In this document: piece by piece, positions 37,365 through 45,721 of the stretch
Numbering within the stretch: the first letter of the stretch is position 1
Layout of the letters: each line of letters begins with the position of its first letter
Origin: Lachnospiraceae bacterium
Lineage (GTDB): Bacteria; Bacillota; Clostridia; Lachnospirales; Lachnospiraceae
DNA length: 64,000 nucleotides
Assembly: GCA_017437065.1 (NCBI GenBank)
Contig: JAFSBX010000121.1
Location: 47,391 to 111,390, forward strand
Reading direction: 5' to 3'
Translations under genes and position numbers: made by a program
Notes under the pieces: model-generated
Told to the model about the DNA's origin: nothing
The model's input: the letters and a program-made list of their open reading frames with translations, nothing else
Database searches by the model: none

Positions 37365-38117
37365 TTACTCTGCATCGTCAGCTGCCTGTTCGGCATCTGC
37401 ATTATTGTTCTGTCCACCATTCATAATACCAAAAATATTATCTGTACCAATCGGTACTCCCGGAATACTAATATATGAATATGGCACATCCGTACCTGTC
37501 ATACAATAGAAATTCAGATTCATCGTTCCTGACAGATAACCATCCTCAGAAGCCGCTAAGCTCACAGAGCTGATAGCTTTTCTTGCCGGAATCTCATACA
37601 CATAACGAACCACATTTTTTAAACCGTTGTAAGTAGTTGTAAAGCTGACTGTAGTTTCGGAATTATACAGTTTAATTCCTTCATCTACCGGCTGGAAAGT
37701 TTCCGTTGCAGTAGCTGTATCTGTTGTATTTGTTGCTGCTGTGTCTGTACTTGTAGAGGCTGCAATATACGGAACTTCCGCCGCTTCGCCCATACTCACA
37801 GTAGGTACTTTTACATCATTCGCATCTACCAGTTCCATATTGTAAAGATACATAATCTCATCTTCTGCAAGAATCCCTGATACAAAGCTGTTCGTAATAC
37901 CTACACATTCTGTTTTCATCTTTTCAATTTCAGACAAAAATTCATCTTTTTTTGCATCCAACACTTCTAAATCGTGAACTGTTGCCTGAAGACCTGTATT
38001 TTCTGTTTTTATTTTATTTGTTTTTTCCTCATTTGCTTTATATACAAACTGCCATGAAGAAAAAGCAATCAGAATTCCGAACACAATAAGTAATAACTGT
38101 ATATCTTTCTTTGACAT
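37365..38117 (-). CDS. pilO: PilO-like pilus inner-membrane alignment protein
   Basis: A 250-residue bitopic protein: short cytoplasmic start, one membrane helix (about 8-28, LLLIVFGILIAFSSWQFVY), a coiled coil (about 30-70) and a ferredoxin-like periplasmic or external domain (about 150-225). This is the PilO arrangement. The neighbour is the fused PilM-PilN, its usual partner in the alignment complex linking PilC/PilB to the pilus. A Thr/Ala-rich linker (about 105-140) and an Asn/Asp/Ala tail are extra. Confidence 0.75.
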   Translation of the reverse strand: MSKKDIQLLLIVFGILIAFSSWQFVYKANEEKTNKIKTENTGLQATVHDLEVLDAKKDEFLSEIEKMKTECVGITNSFVSGILAEDEIMYLYNMELVDANDVKVPTVSMGEAAEVPYIAASTSTDTAATNTTDTATATETFQPVDEGIKLYNSETTVSFTTTYNGLKNVVRYVYEIPARKAISSVSLAASEDGYLSGTMNLNFYCMTGTDVPYSYISIPGVPIGTDNIFGIMNGGQNNNADAEQAADDAE

Positions 38118-38130
38118 AATTTTGTCCCCC

Positions 38131-39768
38131 CTATTCTGCCTGTGCTTCCGCTTCAGTTTCCGCTTCTTCCGCTACCGGCTGCGGTGCTGCCGGTGATATC
38201 GCTTCATATCCTTTGTAAGAAACAGTAATGGAAAAACTTACCTTCGGTTCTTCTTCTAACGGTTGCCCTGTCATAACAGCACCCGCATCTGCTATACTGC
38301 TTACTGCAATGCTTCCAACACTGTCAAAAGAACGGAACTGCTGAATCAACTTTGCGGCCTCACTCTTATCCCTTACTGTCAGCGACATGGTAACACCTTC
38401 TAAATTTGCGGAAAAGGACTGTACATTTAAAGAAGAAGGCATCTTTTCTTCCATTTCTTCAATAAATTCCACCAGTTCTTCGTTCGGTGTAATTGTACTG
38501 TTATAGAAATAGTTCAATTTATCGTATGTGTATTTCTGCTGTAAATACTGTTCCTGAATCAGTTTTGCAGGCTGTAATTCTTCAATTCTTGTTTTTAAGC
38601 GTTTATTTTCCTTCTGTGCGGACTGTAAACTGAGTGTAGATGTCAGAATCAGCACTGCCGCAATCAAAATTCCTCCTGCCATTACCAGCATGGCAATCTT
38701 GTCCATATCCTGGGATTTCGGAAGGACATCCATACTGCCTTTTTTAGATTCCTTTTCTCCAACGAAACCAATCGGTGCAATCGCCGCTCCGATACAGGTA
38801 ATATATTCACCAAAGCTCGCATCTTTAAAATACTTGTCAAGCTGCAAGCCTTCCATCTGCGTAAGCGGAGTCAGGGAAATCTCTGTATTTTTGGAAATCA
38901 ACTCTGCAAGTCCTAAGAAATCTTCACCCATACCTGTCAGATAGGCTTTCTCAATCGGTGCACCACCGCTTCGTGAGTAATAATCTACCACTCGGGAGAT
39001 ACCGCCCACCAAATAGCTTAAGGACTGCTCAATTTCTTCCTGTAATACATTCTGCTCTCTCATTAATGCTACGGCACCATCGTAGTCCTGTCTGCCCAAT
39101 GCTGCAATATTCATAACAGTAAATACCGCATCTTCCACACCATATGCTACGGTTCTCTGCATACTGATTGCCTGATTATCCAAAATGGTAATCAATGTAG
39201 AATTTTCATCTACTTTAATTACCATTTCTACACCTGTGCCACAATGATTACGCACCGCCTGATAAATACTGTTACCACTGTAGTCCATCGCTGCAACCGA
39301 ACATCCCATGGCATTTGCAAGCTGATAATAGCCTTCAATCATCATTTTCGGTGCTGCCAGTACAAGCACTTTATACTGCTTGTCACCCTTTTCATTTTCC
39401 ATTGTAGCCAGAATGGTATGCCCAAGTTCATACTGTTCCAAATCTACCGGGAAATAATCGGATGCATTTGCACGGATTAAATCACTGATTTTATTTTCTT
39501 TTACAAACGGAATTACAATTTCACGACTTGCAATTTTTGTAGAATTCATAGAGAATACAATCTGTTTTGTTCTGATTTTGTGAATCTGTAATGCATCCCT
39601 CATTACCGTAATCAACTGGTCATTTAAGAAGATTTCACCATCATTTACCACACCTTCCGGTGTTTTGATACTAATTGATTGATATACTTTTGGATTTTTC
39701 GCTTTGTAATCTGCCTCACAAATTCTGATTTTTGAAGCTCCAATTTCTATTCCAAGTACTTTTGCCAT
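38131..39768 (-). CDS. PilM-PilN fusion
   Basis: A 545-residue protein joining two usually separate pilus proteins. Residues about 1-330 are an actin-like PilM (MAKVLGIEIGASKIRICEAD; VVDYYSRSGGAPIEKAYLTG). About 350-375 are a membrane helix (MLVMAGGILIAAVLILTSTL). About 376-525 have the PilN layout of coiled coil plus ferredoxin-like domain (QENKRLKTRIEELQ; NVQSFSANLEGVTMSLTVRD). In most systems PilM is cytoplasmic and binds the N-terminal tail of PilN, so fusion makes that contact permanent. It starts upstream of pilO by 13 bases. Confidence 0.85.
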   Translation of the reverse strand: MAKVLGIEIGASKIRICEADYKAKNPKVYQSISIKTPEGVVNDGEIFLNDQLITVMRDALQIHKIRTKQIVFSMNSTKIASREIVIPFVKENKISDLIRANASDYFPVDLEQYELGHTILATMENEKGDKQYKVLVLAAPKMMIEGYYQLANAMGCSVAAMDYSGNSIYQAVRNHCGTGVEMVIKVDENSTLITILDNQAISMQRTVAYGVEDAVFTVMNIAALGRQDYDGAVALMREQNVLQEEIEQSLSYLVGGISRVVDYYSRSGGAPIEKAYLTGMGEDFLGLAELISKNTEISLTPLTQMEGLQLDKYFKDASFGEYITCIGAAIAPIGFVGEKESKKGSMDVLPKSQDMDKIAMLVMAGGILIAAVLILTSTLSLQSAQKENKRLKTRIEELQPAKLIQEQYLQQKYTYDKLNYFYNSTITPNEELVEFIEEMEEKMPSSLNVQSFSANLEGVTMSLTVRDKSEAAKLIQQFRSFDSVGSIAVSSIADAGAVMTGQPLEEEPKVSFSITVSYKGYEAISPAAPQPVAEEAETEAEAQAE

Positions 39769-39880
39769 AATAAACCCCTTTTCTTTCTCTCCTCATTTGA
39801 GTGCTTGCTTTATATAGGAAACAAACTTGAATCCTACATGTTCAGCTTTCCTGCATAAAGCAGGCATTCAAACAACTGCT

Positions 39881-40642
39881 TTATAAACCAAGGTAAGATA
39901 AGTACCAGCTTATAATCTGATTTCCATACAAAACTGAAATCATCACACCAACAGCCAGATACGGTCCCATGGCAAGGACATGCCCCTCGCCGCTTACCTT
40001 CATGCGGATAATATGTATCACTGAACCGATAATACAGCCCAGTACAAAACCTAATACTGTCAACTTCCAGCCTAACAAAAGACCACAGGCAGCCATCAGC
40101 TTAATATCTCCGCCGCCAATACCTCTTCCCTTTGTCGCCAGATAAATAATGTATAAAAATCCACTGACACAAAAGAGACCGATTCCATACCCCAGCCAGT
40201 TCGTATAATCTGTCATAACCCGAACCAGTCCCAATGTCAGTATAAAAATGTTGATTCCAAGTGGAATCTCATAAGTACGAAAATCGATTACACTAAGTGT
40301 AACCAGTGCGGAAAAGAGCAACGCATATAGTAGGGTTTCTATGCTGAATCCGTATTCCGCAAAAATAATACAGTAAAGCACTCCATTCAGTGCCTCGATA
40401 ATTGGGTACTGAATGGAGATTTTTTCTTTACAATTCCGACACCTTCCCCTTAAAAAAAGGTAACTGAAAAGCGGTACTAAATCGTACCATTTCAAATGAT
40501 ACCCACAGTTCATACAATGTGAACGAACTTTTGCAATATTCTCTTTTTGAGGTAAGCGGTAGATACATACGTTTAGGAAGCTACCGATTACGATTCCGTA
40601 GAGGAATATGATTATGTAGAGGATAATTTGTTCCGGGTACAT
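39881..40642 (-). CDS. pilD: Prepilin leader peptidase / N-methyltransferase (A24)
   Basis: A 253-residue PilD. It has GSFLNVCIYRLP near the N-terminus, two CxxC pairs (CMNCGY and CRNCKE, about 42-76) of the zinc-binding methyltransferase loop, and both aspartyl protease motifs: VIDFRTYEIP (about 118) and GGGDIKLMA (about 176). Multiple membrane helices are evident. It cleaves and N-methylates the five prepilins of this operon. It lies 30 bases after pilA, unusually in the middle of the operon. Confidence 0.95.
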   Translation of the reverse strand: MYPEQIILYIIIFLYGIVIGSFLNVCIYRLPQKENIAKVRSHCMNCGYHLKWYDLVPLFSYLFLRGRCRNCKEKISIQYPIIEALNGVLYCIIFAEYGFSIETLLYALLFSALVTLSVIDFRTYEIPLGINIFILTLGLVRVMTDYTNWLGYGIGLFCVSGFLYIIYLATKGRGIGGGDIKLMAACGLLLGWKLTVLGFVLGCIIGSVIHIIRMKVSGEGHVLAMGPYLAVGVMISVLYGNQIISWYLSYLGL

Positions 40643-40672
40643 GTTGGGTGTCCTTTCAAATTAACTATTATT

Positions 40673-41173
40673 TTAGAATGGGCGATTATCAATTGTTGGA
40701 GAATCAACTTCATCTGCCCAGTTATTTGCAGTAATTACTACCGTTCCATTAGCTCCAGGTGTAATTACAATTTGCAAAGGATCTGATCCTGAAGCATTTC
40801 TGTATGTTCTTGATGATGTATCTACGGTGTTTCCTACTGTTGCAGACACCTCTCTTGACAAAGCAGTTAATGTATTTCCAGCACCGTCAGTAATACCTGT
40901 AAGCGTAAATCTCTGATTATTATCAGTACCACCAACTGGTGCAGCTGTGATTGTTACAGTTCCTGTAAGTTCTTCTGCAACATCTTCATTTGCACAAGCA
41001 ATTTCAACTGCGTTAGCGATTTCAGAGATTGCAGAGTTATCTCTCTGTAATCTGGAGTTTTCCACATATCTTAATAACTGTGGAGCTAATACTACCATTA
41101 ATACTGCCATGATAGCGATAACGATAATTAATTCTACGAGTGAGAAACCTTTGTTGTTAGTTTTCTTTGTCAT
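40673..41173 (-). CDS. pilA: Major type IV pilin
   Basis: A 166-residue prepilin from the ATG at 41173, with AAAGGAGAG upstream; the longer frame to 41218 is not supported. The leader MTKKTNNKG / FSLVELIIVIAIMAVLMVVL has Phe+1 and Glu+5. The rest is a small Thr/Asn/Gly-rich beta domain lacking cysteines other than one, so there is no disulphide loop of the Neisseria type. Its length, simple head and place after pilC suggest it is the main fibre subunit. Possible processing or separate translation control is hinted at by the GC-rich inverted sequence (about 41218-41238) upstream. Confidence 0.9.
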   Translation of the reverse strand: MTKKTNNKGFSLVELIIVIAIMAVLMVVLAPQLLRYVENSRLQRDNSAISEIANAVEIACANEDVAEELTGTVTITAAPVGGTDNNQRFTLTGITDGAGNTLTALSREVSATVGNTVDTSSRTYRNASGSDPLQIVITPGANGTVVITANNWADEVDSPTIDNRPF

Positions 41174-41248
41174 TTTCAAAAACTCTCCTTTGATTTTAAA
41201 ATTATTTATCTTAAACACCCGCCCCTACATCCGGGCGTCTAATTCATT

Positions 41249-42463
41249 TTAGACGCTGTCTAATGCACCGTACATTGACATCATCGGTGCCATAACTGCA
41301 GCAATCAGCACACCAACGATTCCCGCCAGTACAACGATAATCATCGGTTCCATGGCAGCCATCAAAGACTGTACTGCCATTTCTACTTCTTCTTCATAAT
41401 AATCGGCCAATTTATCCAACATATCTTCAATTGCACCGGATTCTTCTCCGATTTTTACCATATGATAAACCATCGGTGGAAACAACCCGGAAGTTTCCAG
41501 CGGTCTTGACAACGGCACACCGAGCATAATCTGATCTCTTGCTTCCAGTAATGCTTCTTTAAACCATATATTTGTCATTGTTCTGGATACAATTTCTACT
41601 GCTTCTACCATCGGCACACCGGCACCCATCAGAGTACTCATGGTACGCGCCATGGAAGATGCTGCGGATTTAACTACCAGATTCTTTACTGCCGGAATGG
41701 AAAGTGCAAGCTTTCCGTATACATGCTGTCCCATATTGGTAGTACCGAAATATTTGAGTCCCAATACCACCACAACAACTACTGCTATGATAGCGTACCA
41801 CCATTCTTTTACAAAATCACTGGCTGCCATGACTGCCAACGTAATTCCCGGAAGACCTGTTCCTAAATCTTTGAACATATCCGAATACTGCGGAATAACA
41901 AACGTCAACATCAGTATAATTACTGCCAACGCAATAATTAATAACACGATTGGATACATCATTGCCTTTTTTACAAGTGCCTGTGTCTTGCTGTTTCTTT
42001 CCATCTGAACAGCTACTCGTTCCAAAGATTTTTCCAAACTACCGGATGCTTCACCGGCTGCAACCATGTTTACCATAATGGAAGGGAAAATTTTCGGATG
42101 CTTACTTAAGGAACCCGCCAAAGATTCACCCTTTTCCATATTAACACGCACATCATCCAGTGCTTTCTTTAGTTTCTTATTTTCTGTCTGCTCGCTGAGC
42201 ATTCTCATTGCCTCAACAATGGTAACACCTGCTTTTGTCATACTGACAAACTGGCGACAGAATACACTTAAGTCTCTGTTTGTAGGCTTTCCGCCTATAT
42301 CAATCTCAATATCCCTTGTAAGCAGACTCTGTTCTGACAGGCTGACAACGGTCATGCCCTGCGTTTTCAGCTCTGCTCTTGCCTTTTCCATGGAATCGGC
42401 GTCGATACTTCCTTTTTTTATTTTTCCGTCTTTGTCTAAGACTTCATATCCGTAAGTTGCCAT
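41249..42463 (-). CDS. pilC: Type IV pilus inner-membrane platform protein PilC
   Basis: A 404-residue PilC/GspF protein. It has two repeated GspF domains (about 65-190 and 265-395) with FCRQFVSMTKAGVTIVEAMR and MARTMSTLMGAGVPMVEAVE, and three membrane helices (about 165-190, 215-240, 370-395). An N-terminal short domain, MATYGYEVLDKDGKIKKGSI, is typical. PilC is the platform that the PilB ATPase turns to insert pilins. It starts 15 bases after pilB. Confidence 0.95.
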   Translation of the reverse strand: MATYGYEVLDKDGKIKKGSIDADSMEKARAELKTQGMTVVSLSEQSLLTRDIEIDIGGKPTNRDLSVFCRQFVSMTKAGVTIVEAMRMLSEQTENKKLKKALDDVRVNMEKGESLAGSLSKHPKIFPSIMVNMVAAGEASGSLEKSLERVAVQMERNSKTQALVKKAMMYPIVLLIIALAVIILMLTFVIPQYSDMFKDLGTGLPGITLAVMAASDFVKEWWYAIIAVVVVVVLGLKYFGTTNMGQHVYGKLALSIPAVKNLVVKSAASSMARTMSTLMGAGVPMVEAVEIVSRTMTNIWFKEALLEARDQIMLGVPLSRPLETSGLFPPMVYHMVKIGEESGAIEDMLDKLADYYEEEVEMAVQSLMAAMEPMIIVVLAGIVGVLIAAVMAPMMSMYGALDSV

Positions 42464-42478
42464 TTTGCTCCCCTCTTA

Positions 42479-44173
42479 CTAAATGTCAAAGGACACCTTC
42501 ATCATTTCGTTAACAGACGTGGTACCGTCCAGAACATACTCTGTGGCACTCATTCTCAAAGTACGCATACCTTCTTTTAACGCCTGTTCTTTAATTTCTT
42601 CTGCACCGCCGTTTTTGCTGACGATTGTCTTTAACTTCGGTGACATTTCCAAAATTTCATAAACACCGATTCGTCCACGGAATCCTGTGTGATCACATTT
42701 TTCACAACCGCAAGGCTCATAAACCGTCACTTCTTCGTTTGCAGGTACGTTCAACAGCTCTTTTTCTTCCTCTGTTGCCTGTTTTGCCTTTTTACATACC
42801 GGACAAAGTCGACGTACCAGACGCTGTGCAATAATACCGATTACAGAGTCCGCAATCAGATAAGGTTCGATTCCCATATCTTCCAGACGGGTTATAGTTC
42901 CTGCTGCACTGTTTGTATGTAAGGTACTTACTACAAGGTGCCCTGTAATAGATGCCTGTACCGCAATTGACGCAGTTTCCGTATCACGAATCTCACCAAT
43001 CATAATAATATCCGGATCCTGTCGCAAAATGCTTCGCAGTGCGGACGCGAATGTCAGATTGGCTTTCGGATTAACGTGTACCTGATTGATACCGTCAATA
43101 TTTGCCTCTACCGGGTCTTCTACCGTAATAATATTTACATCTTCTTTATTCAATTCGCTAAGCGCCGTATAAAGTGTGGTAGACTTACCACTTCCTGTCG
43201 GCCCCGTTACTAATAAAATACCGTGTGGATTTTGTAAAATATGGTCAAACTGCTTCAATTCCACCGGTTTAAATCCAAGCTGGCTCTTTTCTCTCGTCAA
43301 TGCGTTTTTCGATGTAAGACGCATAACGATTTTTTCTCCGTACACGGTAGGCAGAACGGATACACGGATATCGAATTCCTGTCGGTCTACAATCTGTGTA
43401 ATACGACCGTCCTGAGGTTTTCTTTTTTCAGAAATATCCATACCACCGATAATCTTAATACGGGCAGAGATTGCCGGCAACAGCTTGTGACTGTAAGTTG
43501 CTTTCTCATAAAGAGCACCGTCAATACGATAACGTATACGCACCTGACGCTCCATTGGCTCGATATGTATATCGGACGCTCTTTGACGTACGGCAAGGTC
43601 TATCATCTCTTTTACCAAAATAACGATTGGAGAATTGTTGACATCCTCGCTGTATAAATCTTCCTGTTCTTCAAATTCCGCTTCTTTTTCTTTCGCATAT
43701 GCCTCCAGAGCAGAGTTTACATCGCCCTGACCGTAAAACTTATCCAGTGCCAGCATGATACTACGGTTCGTTGCTACCACCGGCTCTACCTGAAGGTTCG
43801 TAATGATGGAAATATCGTCCATCGCGTACATATCCATTGGATCTGACATTGCCACACGCAGAACGTTTGGATTGTCTTTTGCATATTCAAAAGGAAGTAC
43901 TTTGTTTTTCTTAAGGACATTACTCGGTATCAGCTTCAGAATGTCTTCTGATATACGTACATTCTGAGCTTCTATCATGTCTATACCTAACTGACTGCTC
44001 AATGCTTTCGCAATGGCTTCCTCAGTCGTGATGCCTTCGTCAACAAGTACTTCCCCTAATTTTCTTCCTGTTCCTTTTTGTAACCCGAGAGCCTTCTCTA
44101 ACTGCTCCTGTGTGATGACTCCCCCATTAATTAATACATCACCAAGCCTTAGTTTCTTTCTCATACCATCCAT
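42479..44173 (-). CDS. pilB: Type IV pilus assembly ATPase PilB with MshEN domain
   Basis: A 564-residue PilB. Residues about 5-150 are an MshEN domain with the paired motifs RLGDVLINGGVITQEQLEKA and LGEVLVDEGITTEEAIAKAL, the layout that binds c-di-GMP in MshE and some PilB proteins. The ATPase has Walker A GPTGSGKST (about 323), an Asp box and Walker B IIMIGEIRDTETA (about 385-400). A zinc-type four-Cys motif follows (CPVCKK, CGCEKCDHTG, about 458-490). First gene of the operon. No pilT retraction ATPase is in the window. Confidence 0.95.
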   Translation of the reverse strand: MDGMRKKLRLGDVLINGGVITQEQLEKALGLQKGTGRKLGEVLVDEGITTEEAIAKALSSQLGIDMIEAQNVRISEDILKLIPSNVLKKNKVLPFEYAKDNPNVLRVAMSDPMDMYAMDDISIITNLQVEPVVATNRSIMLALDKFYGQGDVNSALEAYAKEKEAEFEEQEDLYSEDVNNSPIVILVKEMIDLAVRQRASDIHIEPMERQVRIRYRIDGALYEKATYSHKLLPAISARIKIIGGMDISEKRKPQDGRITQIVDRQEFDIRVSVLPTVYGEKIVMRLTSKNALTREKSQLGFKPVELKQFDHILQNPHGILLVTGPTGSGKSTTLYTALSELNKEDVNIITVEDPVEANIDGINQVHVNPKANLTFASALRSILRQDPDIIMIGEIRDTETASIAVQASITGHLVVSTLHTNSAAGTITRLEDMGIEPYLIADSVIGIIAQRLVRRLCPVCKKAKQATEEEKELLNVPANEEVTVYEPCGCEKCDHTGFRGRIGVYEILEMSPKLKTIVSKNGGAEEIKEQALKEGMRTLRMSATEYVLDGTTSVNEMMKVSFDI

Positions 44174-44241
44174 CGGCTTTTCCCCCTCTATGGTTATTTA
44201 TCGCATAAAACACTTTATTGTGCTAAATTTTTTCCTATATT

Positions 44242-44270
44242 AGGATAGCTCATAAATCGGCTCAAGGCAA
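44242..44270 (-). promoter_or_regulatory. Predicted SigA promoter of the pilus operon
   Basis: Minus strand TTGCCT (44270-44265), 17 bases, TATCCT (44247-44242). It gives a leader of about 60 bases ahead of pilB. I looked for c-di-GMP riboswitch cores in the 170-base gap and saw none. Confidence 0.5.
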
Positions 44271-44343
44271 GTACTTTTTTGCCATTTTAGCCGGAATCAG
44301 CCGAAATTTCGCGAAATCCTTTGGTTTTATTCAAAAAAACGTT

Positions 44344-45444
44344 TTAAATGCTATTACTATTTGTTTCCCACATCTTATACACCTCTTCAAATTCATAATC
44401 CGGTGCAAACTGAACTGCCATTTCATAAATGTTTCGAATTGTTTGCTGTTCTTCTTCCAGTTCCTCTGCTATGATTTCCAATGTTTTACCTTTTTTTATT
44501 TTTTTGCAAATTAATTCTATTAATTTCCTTTGTTCCCCTTGTGCCATTCCTTGTGCCATTCCTCGCTCTATTCCCTGTGCCATTCCCTGTTCTATCCCTT
44601 GCGCCATCCCCTGTTCTATCCCTTGTGCCATTCCCTGTTCTATCCCTTGCGCCATTCCCTGTTCTATCCCCTGCGCCATTCCCTGCTCTATCCCCTGTGC
44701 CATTCCACGGTTCAGTCCTCTGGCTATTGCCTCTTTTTCACGTTCCTGTATTACATCTGCCATCAATTCTTCTAACGCCTTACACATACCCTTTACCTCC
44801 TGAAACTTTCTGTAATTAGCTCTTACTATGATATCCATCACAGATTCATAGTTCTTGTTATTTTTGTGTTTCTCATATTCTTTCACTAAATGTCTTGCTT
44901 CTTTACTATCCTCCAAGTCATTGGTCAAACTCCGCAGCCACAAATTTTCTTCTTTTCCAAGCCTTGACGTAACAATAATCTGCATTGGAATAATTCCCAT
45001 ATCATTTCCCTTATATATGTAATAAATTCCACTTTCCTGTTCCTCAATCCGATATGACCATACCTTCCTCAGATGTCTGACAAGCTGTAATGGTAATTTC
45101 TTACATACAAATGTAACAGTAATTTCCGTAATCGGTATACTATTCTGTTTCACCGTATCCGACTTATAGAAACAGGCATAGGCACATACTTTATAAAAAT
45201 CGTCTATGCTTACATAATCTCTGGGACTCTTATATTCCACAATGTTATATTTTCGAAATATTCGTCCTATATTTTTTTGTATCGGAATATTTTCCTGTTT
45301 TTTGATAATCAGCACATCTATTTCTTTCGGCTTTGTACCAAGTTGGTGCTCATTTTCAAAAATAAGATTCTCCTTTTCATCCTGTAACTCAATTTGGATT
45401 CCTGCGTAAAAAGCAGGATGCCATTGCAACACTTCTTTCGTCAT
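44344..45444 (-). CDS. PD-(D/E)XK nuclease-like protein with internal octapeptide repeats (Rpn-type, copy 3)
   Basis: A 366-residue protein. The N-terminal half has a nuclease-like core, KEIDVLIIKK then NIVEYKSPRDYVSIDDFYKV (about 38-86), i.e. Asp followed by E-Y-K, the PD-(D/E)XK pattern. About 247-310 is a tandem run of MAQGIEQG, the family's usual G-x-x-x-G helical tail in extreme form. The last 60 residues (KTLEIIAEELEEEQQTIRNI) are helix-turn-helix-like. AAGGAGG stands upstream of ATG. Unlike copies 1 and 2 its leader has no hairpin. The reaction is unproven. Confidence 0.65.
   Translation of the reverse strand: MTKEVLQWHPAFYAGIQIELQDEKENLIFENEHQLGTKPKEIDVLIIKKQENIPIQKNIGRIFRKYNIVEYKSPRDYVSIDDFYKVCAYACFYKSDTVKQNSIPITEITVTFVCKKLPLQLVRHLRKVWSYRIEEQESGIYYIYKGNDMGIIPMQIIVTSRLGKEENLWLRSLTNDLEDSKEARHLVKEYEKHKNNKNYESVMDIIVRANYRKFQEVKGMCKALEELMADVIQEREKEAIARGLNRGMAQGIEQGMAQGIEQGMAQGIEQGMAQGIEQGMAQGIEQGMAQGIERGMAQGMAQGEQRKLIELICKKIKKGKTLEIIAEELEEEQQTIRNIYEMAVQFAPDYEFEEVYKMWETNSNSI
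44536..44706 (-). repeat. 24-bp in-frame tandem repeat
   Basis: Six near-identical 24-bp units encode MAQGIEQG (the sixth has Arg for Gln), followed by two 12-bp half units (MAQG). Whole-unit slippage keeps the frame, so it changes protein length rather than switching the gene off. Confidence 0.9.
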
Positions 45445-45652
45445 ACTTCCTCCTTCATAGTATCAAAATATTTTTTCTTTCTCAATTGTTTCTGAAAATT
45501 ACGGAATACCTTGGCAGAATTGCCAAAAGAATATTTTGAAATGCACTCATCGAAAAGTAACATTTTATGATATGAAATACTCCATTTAAATATATTTTTT
45601 ATTATATCGACAAACAAATATCTTGTAAAGTATTTACTAACGAAATAGCCGA

Positions 45653-45684
45653 AAATGGCACCCGCCGGAAGACAGATGCCATTC
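45653..45684 (-). terminator. Probable terminator of capA-like gene
   Basis: On the minus strand AATGGCA pairs with TGCCATT and is followed by TT and CGG. It lies about 40 bases after the stop. The short U-tract makes it a modest candidate. Confidence 0.5.
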
Positions 45685-45721
45685 TTATTTCTTTTAAATA
45701 CAATTACAAACCCAAAAAATT

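Noticed and set aside
41218-41240. GC-rich inverted sequence between pilC and pilA
   Set aside because: The stem is only about 5 bp and has no U-tract; it may be a processing site but cannot be supported as a terminator.
44174-44343. Possible c-di-GMP riboswitch ahead of pilB
   Set aside because: No GEMM core or type II motif could be found by reading the 170-base gap on either strand.
44528-44712. CRISPR-like look of the 24-bp repeats
   Set aside because: The units are directly adjacent with no spacers, and are in frame within a coding sequence.
44429-44819. Three overlapping plus-strand frames opposite the 24-bp repeats
   Set aside because: They are artefacts of the repeat in the opposite strand; compositions such as repeated Cys-His-Ser-Leu are not protein-like.
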